From: Allium sativum | Lineage: Eukaryota > Streptophyta > Magnoliopsida > Asparagales > Amaryllidaceae | Assembly (NCBI GenBank): GCA_030737875.1 | Contig: CM060912.1 | Location: forward strand, 210,875,231 to 210,939,230 | DNA: 64,000 bases | Direction of reading: 5' to 3' | Part shown: positions 18,869-31,848 of the stretch, in pieces | Position numbering within the stretch: position 1 is the stretch's first letter | Layout: each line of letters starts with the position of its first letter | Position numbers and translations under genes: made by a program | Notes under the pieces: model-generated | What the model saw: only the letters and a program-made list of their open reading frames with translations | Database searches by the model: none | What the model was told of the DNA's origin: nothing

Positions 18869-20002
18869 ATGGCTAATCCACCCAATCTCTACGAGCTTTA
18901 CCCTCAATTAACCGCGCAAGAGGTCGAGTGGTGTGACGAGCAGCAAGAGATAATCGAGCACTACGCGCGGATCGCCAATAGGAATTTGCTTTTAGGCCGA
19001 CCGGTGAGGTTTGCGGATTTTGCGGGAACCGCCGTGGAAAATTTGTTTGCTAATGCGGGTTTGATTCATATTCTGGATACGCGCACGGCCGAGAGGAGAG
19101 GCTACAAATGTATGGTAAGACTTTTTGATGCTCATTTGAAAATTGGTGTGGATAATGATGGGTTAATAACCTATAGTTCAAGGGTTAAGGGTACCCATAT
19201 ATTTATGAATGAGATCCAGTTTGGGGACGTGTTGAATATCCGTAGTACGGGACTAGATACGAACGATCTTGAGATGAATGATTTGAATGTGTGGGGTAGG
19301 ATCTTTTTTAATGGACTGATGAGACATTGGGATAGTACACATTTGCGCCCGCTAGCTAGGTTTGTGGTCAGAATATTGCAATATAATCTTGCAGGGCAAA
19401 ATGCTGGGTTTGATAGAGTCCCAGTCGTTGTTAAGGCCGCCACTTATGCTATTTTTGGGGGCATACAAATGAACTGGGCAAGCACCATCTTACAGCAATA
19501 CCAAATTTATAGGGAAGCAAGGCACACCAATATTTGTTTTGGGAACTTATGGACCACGGTTTTTCACCGATATGGGGTTGATTTGCATGATGAGGATTAT
19601 CTGACACTTTCTAACCATCCCTCTGTTATCATCACTGAGGCTGCACTAGGAAGGATGGGTATAAATATGCAAGATCTGCAAGATGAGCCACATCCTATGG
19701 AGCACGAGGGATTAGATGAGGGAGAGATTGAAGGTGACGAGGAGGAAGAACCACATAATGGTCAGTTCGGACAGTTTGAGAAACCCTATCAGGCACCACA
19801 GCATGAGGACGAGCAGGCACAGACAGGGCATGCTTGGGAAGGAGCCTGGGCTCATCAGGCCCCGGCGCAGGGGGCTTCAGATACAGGTGCCTGGGATCCA
19901 TGGGTTGCTAGGGATCCAGATTGGTGGACTGAGCTGAGGTATGTTTCAGAGCAGCAGGCTCGCATAATGAGGAGCCTCCGGGACATAATGAAGTCACAGT
20001 AG
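18869..20002 (+). CDS. non-canonical ORF of element A (putative plant transposon protein domain)
   Basis: The 377-residue product opens MANPPNLYELYPQL. The middle part (about residues 50-270), with LLGRPVRFADFAG and MNWASTILQQYQIYREARH, resembles the 'putative plant transposon protein' domain (Transposase_32 family, from memory) found in many plant LTR elements without pol. An acidic stretch with EGEIEGDEEEEP and a Gln/His-rich tail follow. No protease, polymerase, zinc finger or DDE signature is present. It is the only gene of A and begins about 650 bp after the 5' LTR. The frame stays usable past its TAG; see the next entry. Function unknown, perhaps a Gag-like or accessory role. Confidence 0.8.
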   Translation: MANPPNLYELYPQLTAQEVEWCDEQQEIIEHYARIANRNLLLGRPVRFADFAGTAVENLFANAGLIHILDTRTAERRGYKCMVRLFDAHLKIGVDNDGLITYSSRVKGTHIFMNEIQFGDVLNIRSTGLDTNDLEMNDLNVWGRIFFNGLMRHWDSTHLRPLARFVVRILQYNLAGQNAGFDRVPVVVKAATYAIFGGIQMNWASTILQQYQIYREARHTNICFGNLWTTVFHRYGVDLHDEDYLTLSNHPSVIITEAALGRMGINMQDLQDEPHPMEHEGLDEGEIEGDEEEEPHNGQFGQFEKPYQAPQHEDEQAQTGHAWEGAWAHQAPAQGASDTGAWDPWVARDPDWWTELRYVSEQQARIMRSLRDIMKSQ

Positions 20003-20194
20003 GAGATGCTGCAGGCACAGGTAGGCCTAGCTCAGACTCAGCAGCAGATGGTTCAAGACATGGGTAGCTCCTATGATCAGTTAGGAGCGGGGATACAGGA
20101 CATACAGTTAGAAGTTAGGCAGGGGAACCGATGACATGAAGAGAGGTTAGATAGCTTAGAGGAGCTCATCCGTGGCTACTTCCATCAGGGGTGA
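20003..20194 (+). pseudogene. cut-off tail of the A ORF
   Basis: After TAG (20000..20002) the same frame reads on with a Gln/Leu-rich, coiled-coil-like sequence to TGA at 20132..20134, then again to TGA at 20192..20194. The first two stops sit where CAG and CGA would fit the composition. Both would be C-to-T changes, as expected from decay of methylated cytosines (inference). Confidence 0.65.
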
Positions 20195-20782
20195 CTTCTA
20201 TCAGTGTATCCATAGGATAGTATTTTTTTTCAGTACTGTTTTCTTTGTTATCTGGTAGTAACGATGTACTGAAAGCTATCTTAATATTTGCACGTTGTTT
20301 GTTTATGAAATCTGTTGTGCTTAATGTAATTATGAAATATTGCACGATAATGCCTTATAAACAAAGTAAAGCGAGAAAGTAATAAAACGGGAAATCTTTC
20401 CGTTATATAAAGTTTAGAAAATTAGATTTTTTCTAAATTAAAAATGGATGGTAAGGTCTTGGATGCGCCAATTGGATGAACTTCTTGTAAGAGTGTGGGA
20501 AAATTTGGATGAAATTGCTTTCTCAAATTTTTGCATTCATTTAGAACTGCAAGTATATTTTTGGATGAGAGCATCATGTTTTCAGAAAAGAAATTTTCAA
20601 GAAATAGCATTCATATAGGTGGTACCACAAGTTAGGCATACATATTTTTCTATATTGTGATTCACTTTTGCACATGTGCACATGGTTGCAACAATTGGCT
20701 GAACACTTATGGATGATAATGTGGGGACATAAATCCTACTATTATTGAATTTCGGGGACGAAATTCCTTAAGGGTGGGAGAA
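20195..20782 (+). other. 3' untranslated region of A with the polypurine tract
   Basis: AT-rich and non-coding. It ends with the Tekay-type signature TTTCGGGGACGAAATTCC and the purine tract TAAGGGTGGGAGAA (20769..20782) directly before the 3' LTR. Confidence 0.8.
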
Positions 20783-23700
20783 TGTGACACCCCGTATTTT
20801 TACGCTTTAAAAATAAGAAATTTACGTACGTATGTGATGATACGCAAGAGTATAAACTAATGAACTATGAAAATAAAAGATATTCTGTTTATACTTTTAG
20901 AATTAAGTTAAACGGAATTTACCATTGCGTTCGTCTCGGAAAAATACGCGAAATAGAGTCCGAGTTTTCGAGAATCGGAGCCCGTATGACCCAGTTAAGG
21001 CCCATATCGATTTTCAGGAAATTTCAAGTATGAAACAGCTCGAAAATTCAGAAGTTTGGTCCAGGCGGGGTAGGCGGGAATTTTCCCGCCAAAGCCCATG
21101 GCGACTGGGGAGTCGACAGGGCTGTCGACTTGGGGGTCGACTGGGCCCAAAAACACACTTCTGTGTGTTACGGCCTGGTGCACCTGGTCATCTGTTTGGT
21201 CTAGTCTGGTGGCCTGAGACGGGTTTTAAAGGTTCAGATTGGTCCTAGGGTTAATCCTAAGGTCCTAATCACTCCTAATCTCTATAAATAAGCCCCTAAC
21301 CTACCCCTAAATCCTCATTATTCATTCATGCAACTAAACTATGGCAAAATTATTACTCTCATGGCCTCCACTCTCATTCTAAAATTCCTAAGTAAATTCC
21401 TATGAGAGATTCATGTTCATTCAAGTGTTTTCAAGCATGAATGGATGTTGTTAGCTTGCATTCAAGTCAAGTTGCAACATTTCTATTTCAAAGCAAGGGT
21501 TTTTATTGATTTGGAGCTTTCATATTGGGTTTATTTGATTGCATAAGAGCTTCGTCTCAATCTTTGTTTTGCATTTCGATTTGTGCCTTTATAGCAATGT
21601 AAGCCCTTTCCCTACTCTTAGATATTAACTATGAAGTTAAATGTTCATGTTGCAAGTTTGGGTTTGATCATTAAGTATGATACATGCTATCATGTCATGC
21701 AAGTTTATGAAGTCGTTATCTTGATCTTGTGGGCTAAAAGCTACAACCTTTATGTTGAAATGTTGCATTATGCAACATGAGAACCCTCATAACCTTTATG
21801 TCAACTTGCATATGAAGTCATAACCCTTATATGATGATATATGTGAGTTACTAGTCATCATTCCATGTCTTTTGTCACCATGATTCGCTTATGTGCCAAG
21901 TTTGGGTTTATGCATGTTTTTGAGGCTTAAGAATGTAACATGCAGGTTAATGAACAAATTTGTGCCTCATTTTCCACCATGATTAACTTGTGGCTTAATA
22001 TCCATTTTTTCATGCCTTTGCCAAGTCTCTTCTTTTAATCCATTACGTTGTTGCGAACGTATATGCGAGTTTAAAAGCGTTGGGTTATGTTATGGGTAAT
22101 TTCTAATGACATGAAAATATAACTTAAAAACATGACTTGAAATATAACATGGAAGTTGACATGTAAGTATGCTTGAAAATATGAAGTTGGGAATTTACCT
22201 ATTAAGTTAGGTCTACCCATACTATGGAATTGGGAATTTACCAATTGAGTTAGGTCTACCCATATTCTTAAGAAAACTTGAATATGAAACACTAGACTAA
22301 ACATGAAAGTGACCAACTCGAGGTTGGGTTGAGTTTGCAACATAAAGCTACCCGGAACCGACCGGCCTAACTAGTAGTTGCAAACAATAGGACCCAATGT
22401 GAGAAGTTGGTCATGTTGTGCTTGAACCCGAGGTTAGACCAAGTTGTGGTGTAAAGCTACCCGGAACCGACCGACTTAACTAGTAACCACAGCAAAGTCT
22501 AATGTGAGAGGTTGAGGTGCATTAAGTAATTAATGCCACATGATAAGGTTAATTAAGTTTCCTTAATGACACTTAACCGTATAATACAGTTAATGGATGG
22601 GGTTAAGTTAACTTAGACTTAACTAATCTAAACATGGAAATCGGATGGGGTTAAGTTAGCCTAGACTTAATTAATCCAACTTGGTAGTTTAAGGGGGTTA
22701 AGTTAAACACTTAACTAATCTAACACGATGATTTGATGTGGTTAAGTGACCTATACTTAACCAATCTAACTCGTTAATTTGATGTGGTTAAGTTAACCAG
22801 TACTTAACCAATATAACGTGAAAACATGATAAGGCTAAGTCACGAATCGCTTGAATACACTTGACCGATTTGACTAAGTAAATTGATAGGGTCAAGTTAA
22901 TATATACTTAACCAATCTAGAATGATAATTGGACGAGGTTAAGTCGTGAATTGCTTAATATACTTAACCAACTTGACACATGGTTTGTAGGGTTAAGTCT
23001 TGAACTTGGATACTTAGCCAATTTTGACATGATTTGTAGATGGATTAAGTCATGAACTTAAGTGACACTTAATCCATTATATAAACCCTAGTTCAGAGAA
23101 TTAGGTGGATAACCGTAATTAACAAGAATAACGGGAATAAGCTAAGTGGTAAACCTTAGTTGGAGAATAGCTAAGTAATAATTCTTAGTCAAGGAATTTT
23201 GGACCAGTTCATAGATTGGATGAGTAACCCGATACGGTAGGTCATCGTTTAAGCACACGAGTAGGAGCAAGTTATCTGATTTAGATAAAGGCTCCAGCGA
23301 ACTGGGTAACGAAGCATCGGCTTCGGGGAACGTGAGGATATTCTTGGTATCCCTCTGTGAGCTGCCAGGTGATCATACTAGGCTCATGAGAGGTTAAGGT
23401 CTGCGTTAGAAGAACCAAGAGTATGCCTTGGTTGCTATACGAGCGACCTAAAGACGGGGATGGATAGGGGATAGTCGACGATACACGGTAGTGCCCTAGA
23501 TAGCATTTCGTCAGGCTACCTACCATCTTTGGTCAAGCGTGTACGTACGGAAAGGCAGAGAACACCCAAAAGACTATAATTGCTATCTAATTATGGTTGC
23601 GGTAAGGCTAGGATTGTGGGTTGGCCAGTAGTGTGTTCTCATACAGGATTTATCATGTCTTGTCTTTCACTAGTTGAGGGAGTGGTCTCGTGGGACCATA

Positions 23701-24941
23701 GCCACGTATAGGAAAAACAGACATTAGCATCTGCATCGGCAGATAAATCGAAAGCTCCCGACTGAGTCCTGTAATTCTTGATCTGCCCTGTGACAGGACT
23801 CGGATGGCACGATGTGATACATGTGCATACAGTCATGGAAAAACGATTCACGATGAATGCGTGGGAAAAAGGGCGTGGTTGACGGTTAGCGTAATTCCTA
23901 GTGGCCCTGGGTGGTTGAACCCAAACCGAAATACGAAAACGTGCAATAGGTAAGCATAATCACTAGTGGTCCTAGGTGGCATAAGTCCTAGTTGCACAAA
24001 TGATGATTCATGTTGGGAAAGCCTAGCTAGGTCTAGGGTAACAGTCCAAACGAGCTTAAGGATCATGGAATTACATTGGAGTAGTATAGAACCTCATGGG
24101 AAAGCCCGTACGGTCTACGGCAAGGAACTGAACATTTACATGGAAAGAAACATACGAGTTGAGTAACCTATAAATGCGATATATTAGGTTGACATGAACC
24201 ATTACACGACTTTTGAGTAAGGGTCATTCATGGTTAACACATGATACGGTGGGGATACTAGTACGGTAGGTGCAGAGCAGAAATACAGGATAGATACCAT
24301 GGGATGTTATACGCGGTAGATATCTTGGGAATATTATTCTTGATAGGAACCTGACGATGGGATACCTTGTTTTATCTTGACATCGTAATTTATCATGACA
24401 CCTTAGTTTATCTGAGTTCAGTAGTTCATCCTGTTATTTTGATTTAGCTTATCAATCTTGTCATCATGCTTATGTTCATCTCAGTTTCTCATGACAGTTA
24501 ACTTTACTAGTTTTTATGCTGATAGTAGATAGGGCTTACTCAGTCTTTTTGAATGACCCGTTTTGTTTCGCTTCTTTTCTTCCGTTCCACCACCCCCCCA
24601 GGTTACAGGGAGGAAATACTGTTGTTTAGTTCGGACTTCTTCTGCTTGAAGGTCATCGTGTATGGCTTGGACACTTCTTGGCTATGGCCACTTTATTGTT
24701 TTACTTGGGGAATAATTTATGAAAAAGTTTTTATGCTTCTTTACTATTGTAAGACAGGTTTTGATGTACTCTGATGTAAAAGGCTTTAGACCTTAATTAC
24801 TAATGTTTATGAAAGTTCAATTTTACTTCCGCTATTTTATATGTTCTGTCTTGTGATAATTCTGTGCATGTTTACCAATAATGCCCCTCTAAAGCTAGTG
24901 CATTCCTTTGCGAGTGACCCTAGCGGAGGCGGGGTGTTACA
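20783..24941 (+). repeat. element A 3' LTR (4159 bp, uninterrupted)
   Basis: This is the complete LTR copy, TGTGACACCCC to GGGGTGTTACA. It shows the empty site for B near 22331..22345, a TATA box at 21283..21290, the E2F-like palindrome near 21071..21090, three GTCGAC hexamers near 21112..21143 and the hairpin array at about 22595..23080. Short open frames inside are not conserved genes. Confidence 0.95.
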
Positions 24942-24946
24942 TTCGA
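24942..24946. other. target-site duplication TTCGA, right copy (element A)
   Basis: This matches 46..50. Joining both flanks recreates an uninterrupted LTR of the C/E family (the CGTGAAGAtc...CGGTCTT region). Confidence 0.93.
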
Positions 24947-25279
24947 CGTGAAGATCATCGGTCTTGCACCGTCTTCGTATCTTCGACTTTCACTCGTCGA
25001 TCAATTATTTGAAATGAGAATTAACTCAGCCTTTTCAAATAATTCACCTATATTTAGAATTTCAAATCAATTCATTTCAATGGTTAAATTATTCGATATC
25101 ACTAATTCAGTTCTTTAATGTAATTTTCACGCCAAACACATTCAACATCAAATATCACCTAAACCGAGCAAATTCAGTTTATTTCCATTCCATATCGTTT
25201 ATAATATTTTATCATGATTTATCGCTATTTTTATTTATTTAAAAATAGCCAATTCATTCAAAACAACGCTTCAGGCCAT

Positions 25280-25729
25280 AACGCGGCCGTGGCGCTGTTT
25301 TTCTTCAGATTTGATTTACACATATCTGAAAATCTAACCGTTGGATCTTCAAAAATTTTATATCATTAGAAAGATCTTTTCAAAACGAATCCAACGGTTT
25401 CAGTTTCGGGAAAATCCGACGGTCGGATCTCCCGCACTTATCGTTTGAAGTTACGATTTCAAAATACGAACTACAGTGTCGTTATTCAATTTAATTTAAT
25501 TATATATATATATATAATCGATTCTGCCGCTGTTTTTCTTTAGATTTGAATTAAACATTCCAGACAATCCAACCGTTGGATCTTCACACAGTGGGTGTCG
25601 TTGGAAAGATATTTCCAAGGCGAACCCAACGGTTTCGGTTTCGGGAAAATCCGATGGTCGGATCTCCCACACTAATCGTTTGAAATCACGGTTTCAAAAC
25701 ACGAACTACAGCTTCGTTATTCGATTTAT

Positions 25730-25765
<36 letters not shown>
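25280..25765 (-). repeat. tandem duplication of about 230 bp inside the E 3' LTR
   Basis: Two diverged copies (about 25290..25515 and 25520..25765) each contain CGCTGTTTTTCTT, AACCGTTGGATCTTC, GGGAAAATCCGA, TCGGATCTCCC and an AT microsatellite. Other family LTRs have one copy at this place. Confidence 0.8.
25738..25765. repeat. AT microsatellite
   Basis: A pure run of alternating T and A, closing the second copy of the duplication. A shorter one is at 25500..25517. Confidence 0.95.
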
Positions 25766-25768
<3 letters not shown>

Positions 25769-25789
25769 CTTTCTTCGATTTCAAAACTA

Positions 25790-26420
25790 TATTCACTTCT
25801 TATATTTGATAAAAATGATATTTTTATCCAACAGATATTTATTTCAACACATCACTATTTTTAACACTTCATACTTCGCATAAAAATGATATTTTTGGCG
25901 AACACAAATATCTCTCAACGCATGACTATTTTATTTAGTTCATACACATGTCAAAAATAATATTCCTATCAAACAAATATTTATTTCAACACTTGTGTAT
26001 TTTTAGCGAGTTGTTCACATGATAAAAATGATATTTTTATCATCAAAAATATTTATTCAACACATGAATATTTTTAACACTTCACATTCACAATAAAAAT
26101 GTAGATTTTATTGTTCAATCTATATATTCAACACATGAACGTATTCGACTTCGCACATACGATAAAAAATATGATTTTTATCGTTCTAATCCTTTATTCA
26201 ACACATGAATATTTTCAATAGTTTATTAATATAATAAAAATGTGATTTTTATTGTAAAACAATTTATTTCAAAACACAATTATTTTATATAGTCTATACA
26301 TGAGGTAAAAATGTTATTTTTGGTGTTAAAACAATTTATTTAAAATACTAATATTTTATATAGTCTATATATAATAAAAATGTGATTTTTATCTTTCAAA
26401 TAAATTATTCAACACATGAA
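25790..26420 (-). repeat. AT-rich palindrome array in the E 3' LTR
   Basis: The word ATAAAAATGATATTTTTAT and variants recur every 70-90 bp, spaced by TTCAACACATGAATATTT-like words. The AAAAAT...ATTTTT core can fold back. It corresponds to the arrays in the C LTRs. Confidence 0.7.
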
Positions 26421-26786
26421 CTTCATTCAACACATGAATTTCTACTCAACACATGAATTTCTATTCAACATACGAATATAGTTTCAACACATGAAAATAA
26501 TTCTAACACACGAATATTATTGAAAATTTCGGCAGCATAACGGCAAGGTAGTTAAAACCAGCATCGTCCCTAGTACGGCTCCTCACTCTACCTTAAAACC
26601 TCATGGTTTTTGACAATGGGGATTTTCAATATCTAGTTCGCACGCAGGCGAATTTTCCCATATACTAATCCTATTGGGATTTTAATCACAACCAATCATT
26701 TCAATTCAACCATTCATGATATTCACCAAATTTCACATCAACCAATAATCCAACCAATATATCGTCCATGGTCTGTGGACGACGGG

Positions 26787-26787
<1 letters not shown>

Positions 26788-26833
<46 letters not shown>
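26788..26833. repeat. TG/TA microsatellite
   Basis: Short TG run followed by about 18 TA units. It causes a meaningless run of Tyr-Ile in one frame. Confidence 0.95.
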
Positions 26834-26837
<4 letters not shown>

Positions 26838-27299
26838 GTATAAATATATTTCAATTTACTTCAATTATCATTTTAATTTATTTCAACACATATATCGATT
26901 TTACAATGCATATATAACTAATACATTGAACATACAACTTATACAATGCTTATACATGAGGTGTACAATGCTTATATAACTCATACATCGACTATATAAT
27001 TTATACATCGTTGTTTTCCATATCGTTTATAAATTAGAAATCTCACATTGGGTTCCACTCCACCAAAAATAGCAGAAGGCTCAGAAAAATATGCGGTCTC
27101 TTCTAGAATGTAGTAGACGTCCACACGAGTCCATTGTCTCTTGTTTCACTCAATTTCGACCACAAACGAAAAAAAATGATTTTTATAGTGAAATCAAAAT
27201 CCGTAGCGTTTAGAAGTGCTATAGACTATAAAATAAAATACAGGTCGTTACCTCTCTGATTTGTTCAAAACTAGGTTTCAACTTTTCTAGAAATCCGTG

Positions 27300-27640
27300 T
27301 AGCGGTTGCTCGATCGGATTTCACCACGGGGTAGGGCCTGGAGAGGCGCACATGCGCCAGGGAGGGGGTCCAGTTCGGTGGCTCCAGGTGCTGCCGGCGG
27401 CAGTTGAAAGGCTCCGACTTAGGAGGCCTGAATCCCGCGATTCACTTGACGAGATGGGGTGAAACGACCATGGATTTGAAGCTTGATGGGAGCTCTTCAA
27501 AAACCCCAACTGGGTCGAAGGCTATCGATGCGTGTCGGAGGAGAAAACGAGGAGAGAAGGGAAGAACCCCTTTCCGTCGTCGTGCAGTAGAAGATCGGGG
27601 AGAGAGAAAGTCGTTTGGGCCAATGAGATTTTTCCATTTA
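27300..27640 (-). other. GC-rich leader block of the E 3' LTR
   Basis: The block stands out against AT-rich surroundings and sits where C has its GC-rich leader. On the minus strand it is followed by a GTAACG donor-like site at 27251. It has little visible sequence similarity to the C block. No coding potential I trust. Confidence 0.5.
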
Positions 27641-28505
27641 TTTATATATTTTTAAATTTCGAAAATACCCTCTTTCACACACGAACCCCAATCCAGACCC
27701 AGCGACTTTCAACCCTAGCTAAATACCCCCATTCTGAACACAATGGGATATGTTTCGTAGACCCATTCGACTGTTTCAGTCAGTTTTTCTTCAAATTAAA
27801 ATATAAAACATTCAACATTTGATTTGAACGTACATTTCAATTTGCCGGGGCCACATACTGATTCTAAAAATTCCAGAAAAATAAATCTAGCTATGTCTTG
27901 ATGATACGATCCCTACAAAACTAGTTTCGTCGAATTCTGAGACCGTTTGAAAAATGGCCCTTTTCTGGTCGATCCAATTTAATAGAAATCGACCAAGCAC
28001 ATTTTCCTTTGCCACGCTCACATACTAGCTTCAAAAATTTTGAAATTTGAAAACTAGCGATAATTCCACATCCCGGATCCAACAAAAGTGGTTTCGTCGA
28101 ATTCCGAGGTCGTTTGCAAAATGTCTATTTTCAAGGGCTATATATTCTATAGCGACCTTTCTGAAAATTCATTTGGCCATAACTTTTTACTCCCGCTATG
28201 AAACTTCGATTTTTTAGATTCGTTAGAAAGATATTCACTAACAGATTTAAATATTTTTGGTTTCACTAAAATCCGTTTTATTTTGCACCCGGTACAGTTA
28301 GTCAAAGTTTGAATTGAAATTTTGAAACTGCCGCGCCATTTCAGGCCTTGTTTATAATTCAAAGTAATTATATTTATTTTCAAACTTCGATTCAAACATA
28401 CTTTTCGTCATTGTTATTTAAAATATTTATTTTAAATACTTAAAATTCACAATTTTAGCCAATTTAAAAAATTTTAAACTGGCTCAGATTTTCCGGGTTG
28501 TTACA

Positions 28506-29242
28506 CAGACCCTCTCATCTCAAAAAGGAAAAGAAAAAGCCAAACGGCTAGCCAATCGGCTCATTAAATCATCCAAACCAAGAAATATAGTAAACATGTA
28601 CCTATTCGTTGGGCATACAATTTTATTTCTCTTCTCTAGCCTCCTTGCTATGACCTGTTCAATATATATATATGCATGTACATGTATGCAATTTCAAACA
28701 ATTTTCAATTCAGTTCAATATTTGGATTCAAATTTGGCCTAATTCACCTTTCATTCACATTTTGGTTTAAATGAATAATCATATAACACAAACATCGATC
28801 AATTAGTGAATTAACGTTTCAAATTCATAATTTTAACATATATACAGAAAATCATATTTTTGATGCCAATTTACAACAATAGCTTTATCTAGTTTTGATT
28901 CCCACACCAGTCGAATGGAAATATATAGATATCCCACCTTCGAAACTCGAACATAAACTCTGATGATGGTATACCGATCATCAGAATCATCTCCGGGCGA
29001 CTAGAGTGTGATTCTATATCTACCCAGTATATTAAAACTTTGAATATACGTTCATGACGCGTATATGCAAATCTCATATACTCGATTGCCTAAATCAATT
29101 TAAAATAAAATATCCAAATATGTATAATATGGTTTAAATTTTCAAAACAAAATTTTTTTTCACTTTTATTTTAAAAAATAACACCCTTCAGACTCATTCC
29201 AGGATACTACTGATCCCATCTCTGACGAGTCATTCCCATTGG
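28506..29242 (-). other. element E internal region (non-coding), edges deleted
   Basis: Roughly 80% similar by eye to the internal region of C, read on the minus strand. It spans the place where D sits in C without interruption (single CTAGA near 28634), giving the empty site. The primer site end is missing: the sequence jumps from internal DNA to mid-LTR at about 29242. The purine-tract end is missing too, because the internal sequence meets the LTR directly at 28505/28506. No gene. Confidence 0.75.
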
Positions 29243-31848
29243 ACTGGTGTGAGAACTAAAACAGTTATTAAATCTTTACTTTAAAAATAAAGTAAATCAA
29301 GGGACCACGCCATATAACACGGAGCGGGTTTCCTCCCACGAATACTAGTGCATAAAACGAACAGCGCAATGCTTTTTGGAAAAATGAAGCTATTATAAGA
29401 CTCGGGTCCCATCACACAATGCAACGTAAGCCGGTGGATAATGTTTTACCTTATAATAGCCAAACATGCTTGATACGTTTAAAACAAATCATTTTGATAC
29501 TATTATAGTGTAAAGTGTATGAAAACAACTTCAAATATAAATGTATCAATCATAGACGGCATAGTGCCCCATCCCACTATGTCGCCATACTAGGCTCTAA
29601 AAATAAAACAGAATTGTCACGTATTGGAAGTTGGATTTCCGTCTGTGAACCAAGGAAAGGGATCGTCCTTACCACTTCAAGACAATCTAGCCTACCATGT
29701 CTCAGGGCCCAGACTCAGGTGGGCCCTTGGATCGTCAGAGCAGGTCCACTCGATGTGGATAAAAATGCCTGAACACTACATTTCCCCGTCCTATGGGGTG
29801 TAAATCTGGTCTGTATAAAGACCATCCATCGGCTCCGCAGAGACCGAAATAACTGAGGTGCCTCGCTATCCATCATTAACATAAGTAAAACATCTAGGCG
29901 TGCAAAACCCAGACACCACTCCTAGCTAGAAGGAAACGCATGCCCTTCCTGAAGTCCTCTCCCGTTTCTGGTTCACACCGGGGTGCGAGGCTCGCGAATT
30001 AACGCTACACAAACCTATGCTATATTAAAGTCGTGCTTTGATCATCAACCACAAGACTCTGCTTTTTAATAGAAGCCTTGATCATTTGCATCTCAGCATG
30101 CCACACAGGCAATTCATGCTATGCAACCGATGTTTATCAATCACACAGAATGAAATCCGATGTCAAACACACATCCATTAACAAGTTCGTTCTGGGTCTG
30201 AACGAAACCAGAGGCACCTTATTCCTCGTCTCATATGTCCAATACAGGAGAGAGGCCCTCGCATATCCGGTCGATCTCCAAGTACGTCTAGACGATCACC
30301 ACTTATTACCTTGTCTTGGGTGTACAGCCCAATCAAGACATCAGTAATCATCCAAACGATGTGAAGATCTCCGGTCTTCAACGACCGTCTTCATCCTCGA
30401 CACATCGTCGAATCAGCTATTCAGAATGGGATAAACCCGGTCTTTCTGAATGACTCGCGTATATAATAAACAAGTGCTATAAAAACACAACATACGCCTC
30501 ATTCCAATCCAGAATATTCCTTTATTCAAATATTCTTCTACTTTGGGAAAGGTTCCCATTAATTTTATCAAAGATAAATTCTTTAAATTTATTCTTTAAT
30601 CTTCCTTTGGATATCAGTTCAAACCAAGTTATGATTTATCCAAACTAGTCGGGATTAGCGAACCTTACCGAAGTAATCATTTGTTTTAATTTCCCAATCC
30701 CAACCTATTCATCCCATGAAGTAAAACTGGTAATACTTCATATCTAACACCATGGTGTTATCGGTAAAATTAATTACCATTTCACGTTCAAATCTAATTA
30801 AATATTTAACTAACGCTTGGAGCAAAACTGGTAATACTCCATTCTCGATCATTTCTTGGATTTGATAATTTTAGTTATCAAATTCACCTTTCAATCTAGT
30901 TAAAGATTCATTAAAACTCTAATCCAGTTTTAATTTCCAAAAATCATTAATTAATGATTATTCAGTGTTAAGAAATTAATCTTATCTTTAACTTGGTTAA
31001 AGAACTAATGTCATTTAAAACACAGCTCACAATAAACCTAAAATCACATTCCATTAACAATGGAAACTTCACGGAATACAGATCAACATATATAATCGAT
31101 ATGAAATTCCATATCCAACCGATAATATAAATGGAATGACAGCCGAGCCTTTTAAATTCCATATATATTAATAGTCTTTCTCTACAGAATCTCACTTTGA
31201 TTATTACCAAATCAATTTCCATTCAATTCCAATTTAATATGTTAAATTAGAAAACTTTACTTTTGAAAATCTCCTTTAAATCTTAACGAAAGATTTATAA
31301 ATTCCAAATCACATTTCACTGTAAATCGGGTTAAAGAACGAATGTCATTAAAAACACAGTTCACGACAAAACTAATTCACATTCCATTTTTAATCGGGTT
31401 AAAGAACAAATGTCGTTAAAAACACAGTTCACGATAAACCCAATTCACATTCCTTTTTATTCCAATTATTAAATATAATTGGAAACTCTAACAATCTTAA
31501 TTAAAAGATTTATTCTCTTCACTTAGGGTTCAAGAACAGTGTTACTGAAGACACCGTTCATGACAAACCCAAAATCCCATTGGATATTAAATACAAGGCT
31601 CTGAATAGAAAATATATCGGCTTATATTCAATATCAAATTCTGAAATCAACAAATATCGTATTGGAATAACGATATATATATCTTCCAAATTCCTCCACC
31701 ATATCCGTATAATCACGGAATCCAATAATGAAATATTCTAAAGATAATTTCGATTCAAATCCATTCCAATTCATATATTGGAAATTCCGGTTATTTTTAA
31801 AACCATTTCAAATCCAATTAATTTATTTAAAAATATTGGATTATAATT

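Larger units (their letters stand above)
51..24941 (+). mobile_element. element A: non-autonomous Tekay/Del-like LTR retrotransposon, interrupted by element B
   Basis: The element starts TGTGACACCCC and ends GGGGTGTTACA, and is flanked by the direct repeat TTCGA (46..50 and 24942..24946). Its LTRs are 51..18217 (split by B) and 20783..24941. A primer site matching initiator-Met tRNA (TGGTATCAGAGC, 18220..18231) follows the 5' LTR, and a purine tract (20769..20782) precedes the 3' LTR. The sequence just before that tract (a GGGGACGAAATTCC stretch) and the LTR ends are typical of the Tekay/Del chromovirus group. The internal region holds one unusual ORF and no protease, reverse transcriptase or integrase. 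It must have been moved by proteins from another element (inference). Confidence 0.93.
24947..28505 (-). repeat. element E 3' LTR (diverged C/E-family LTR, minus strand)
   Basis: Read on the minus strand it starts TGTAACAACCCGG at 28505 and runs leftwards through the same order of blocks as C: 5' AT-rich stretch, GC-rich leader (27300..27640), CCATGG hairpin (26761..26788), AT palindrome array, then the CCGTTGGATC...GACGGTCGGATCTCCC region. It is clearly more diverged from C than the right-hand E LTR is. It contains several AT microsatellites. No gene is supported. Confidence 0.75.

Noticed and set aside
26788..26979. 63-codon frame with Tyr-Ile repeats
   Set aside because: Translation of a TA microsatellite.
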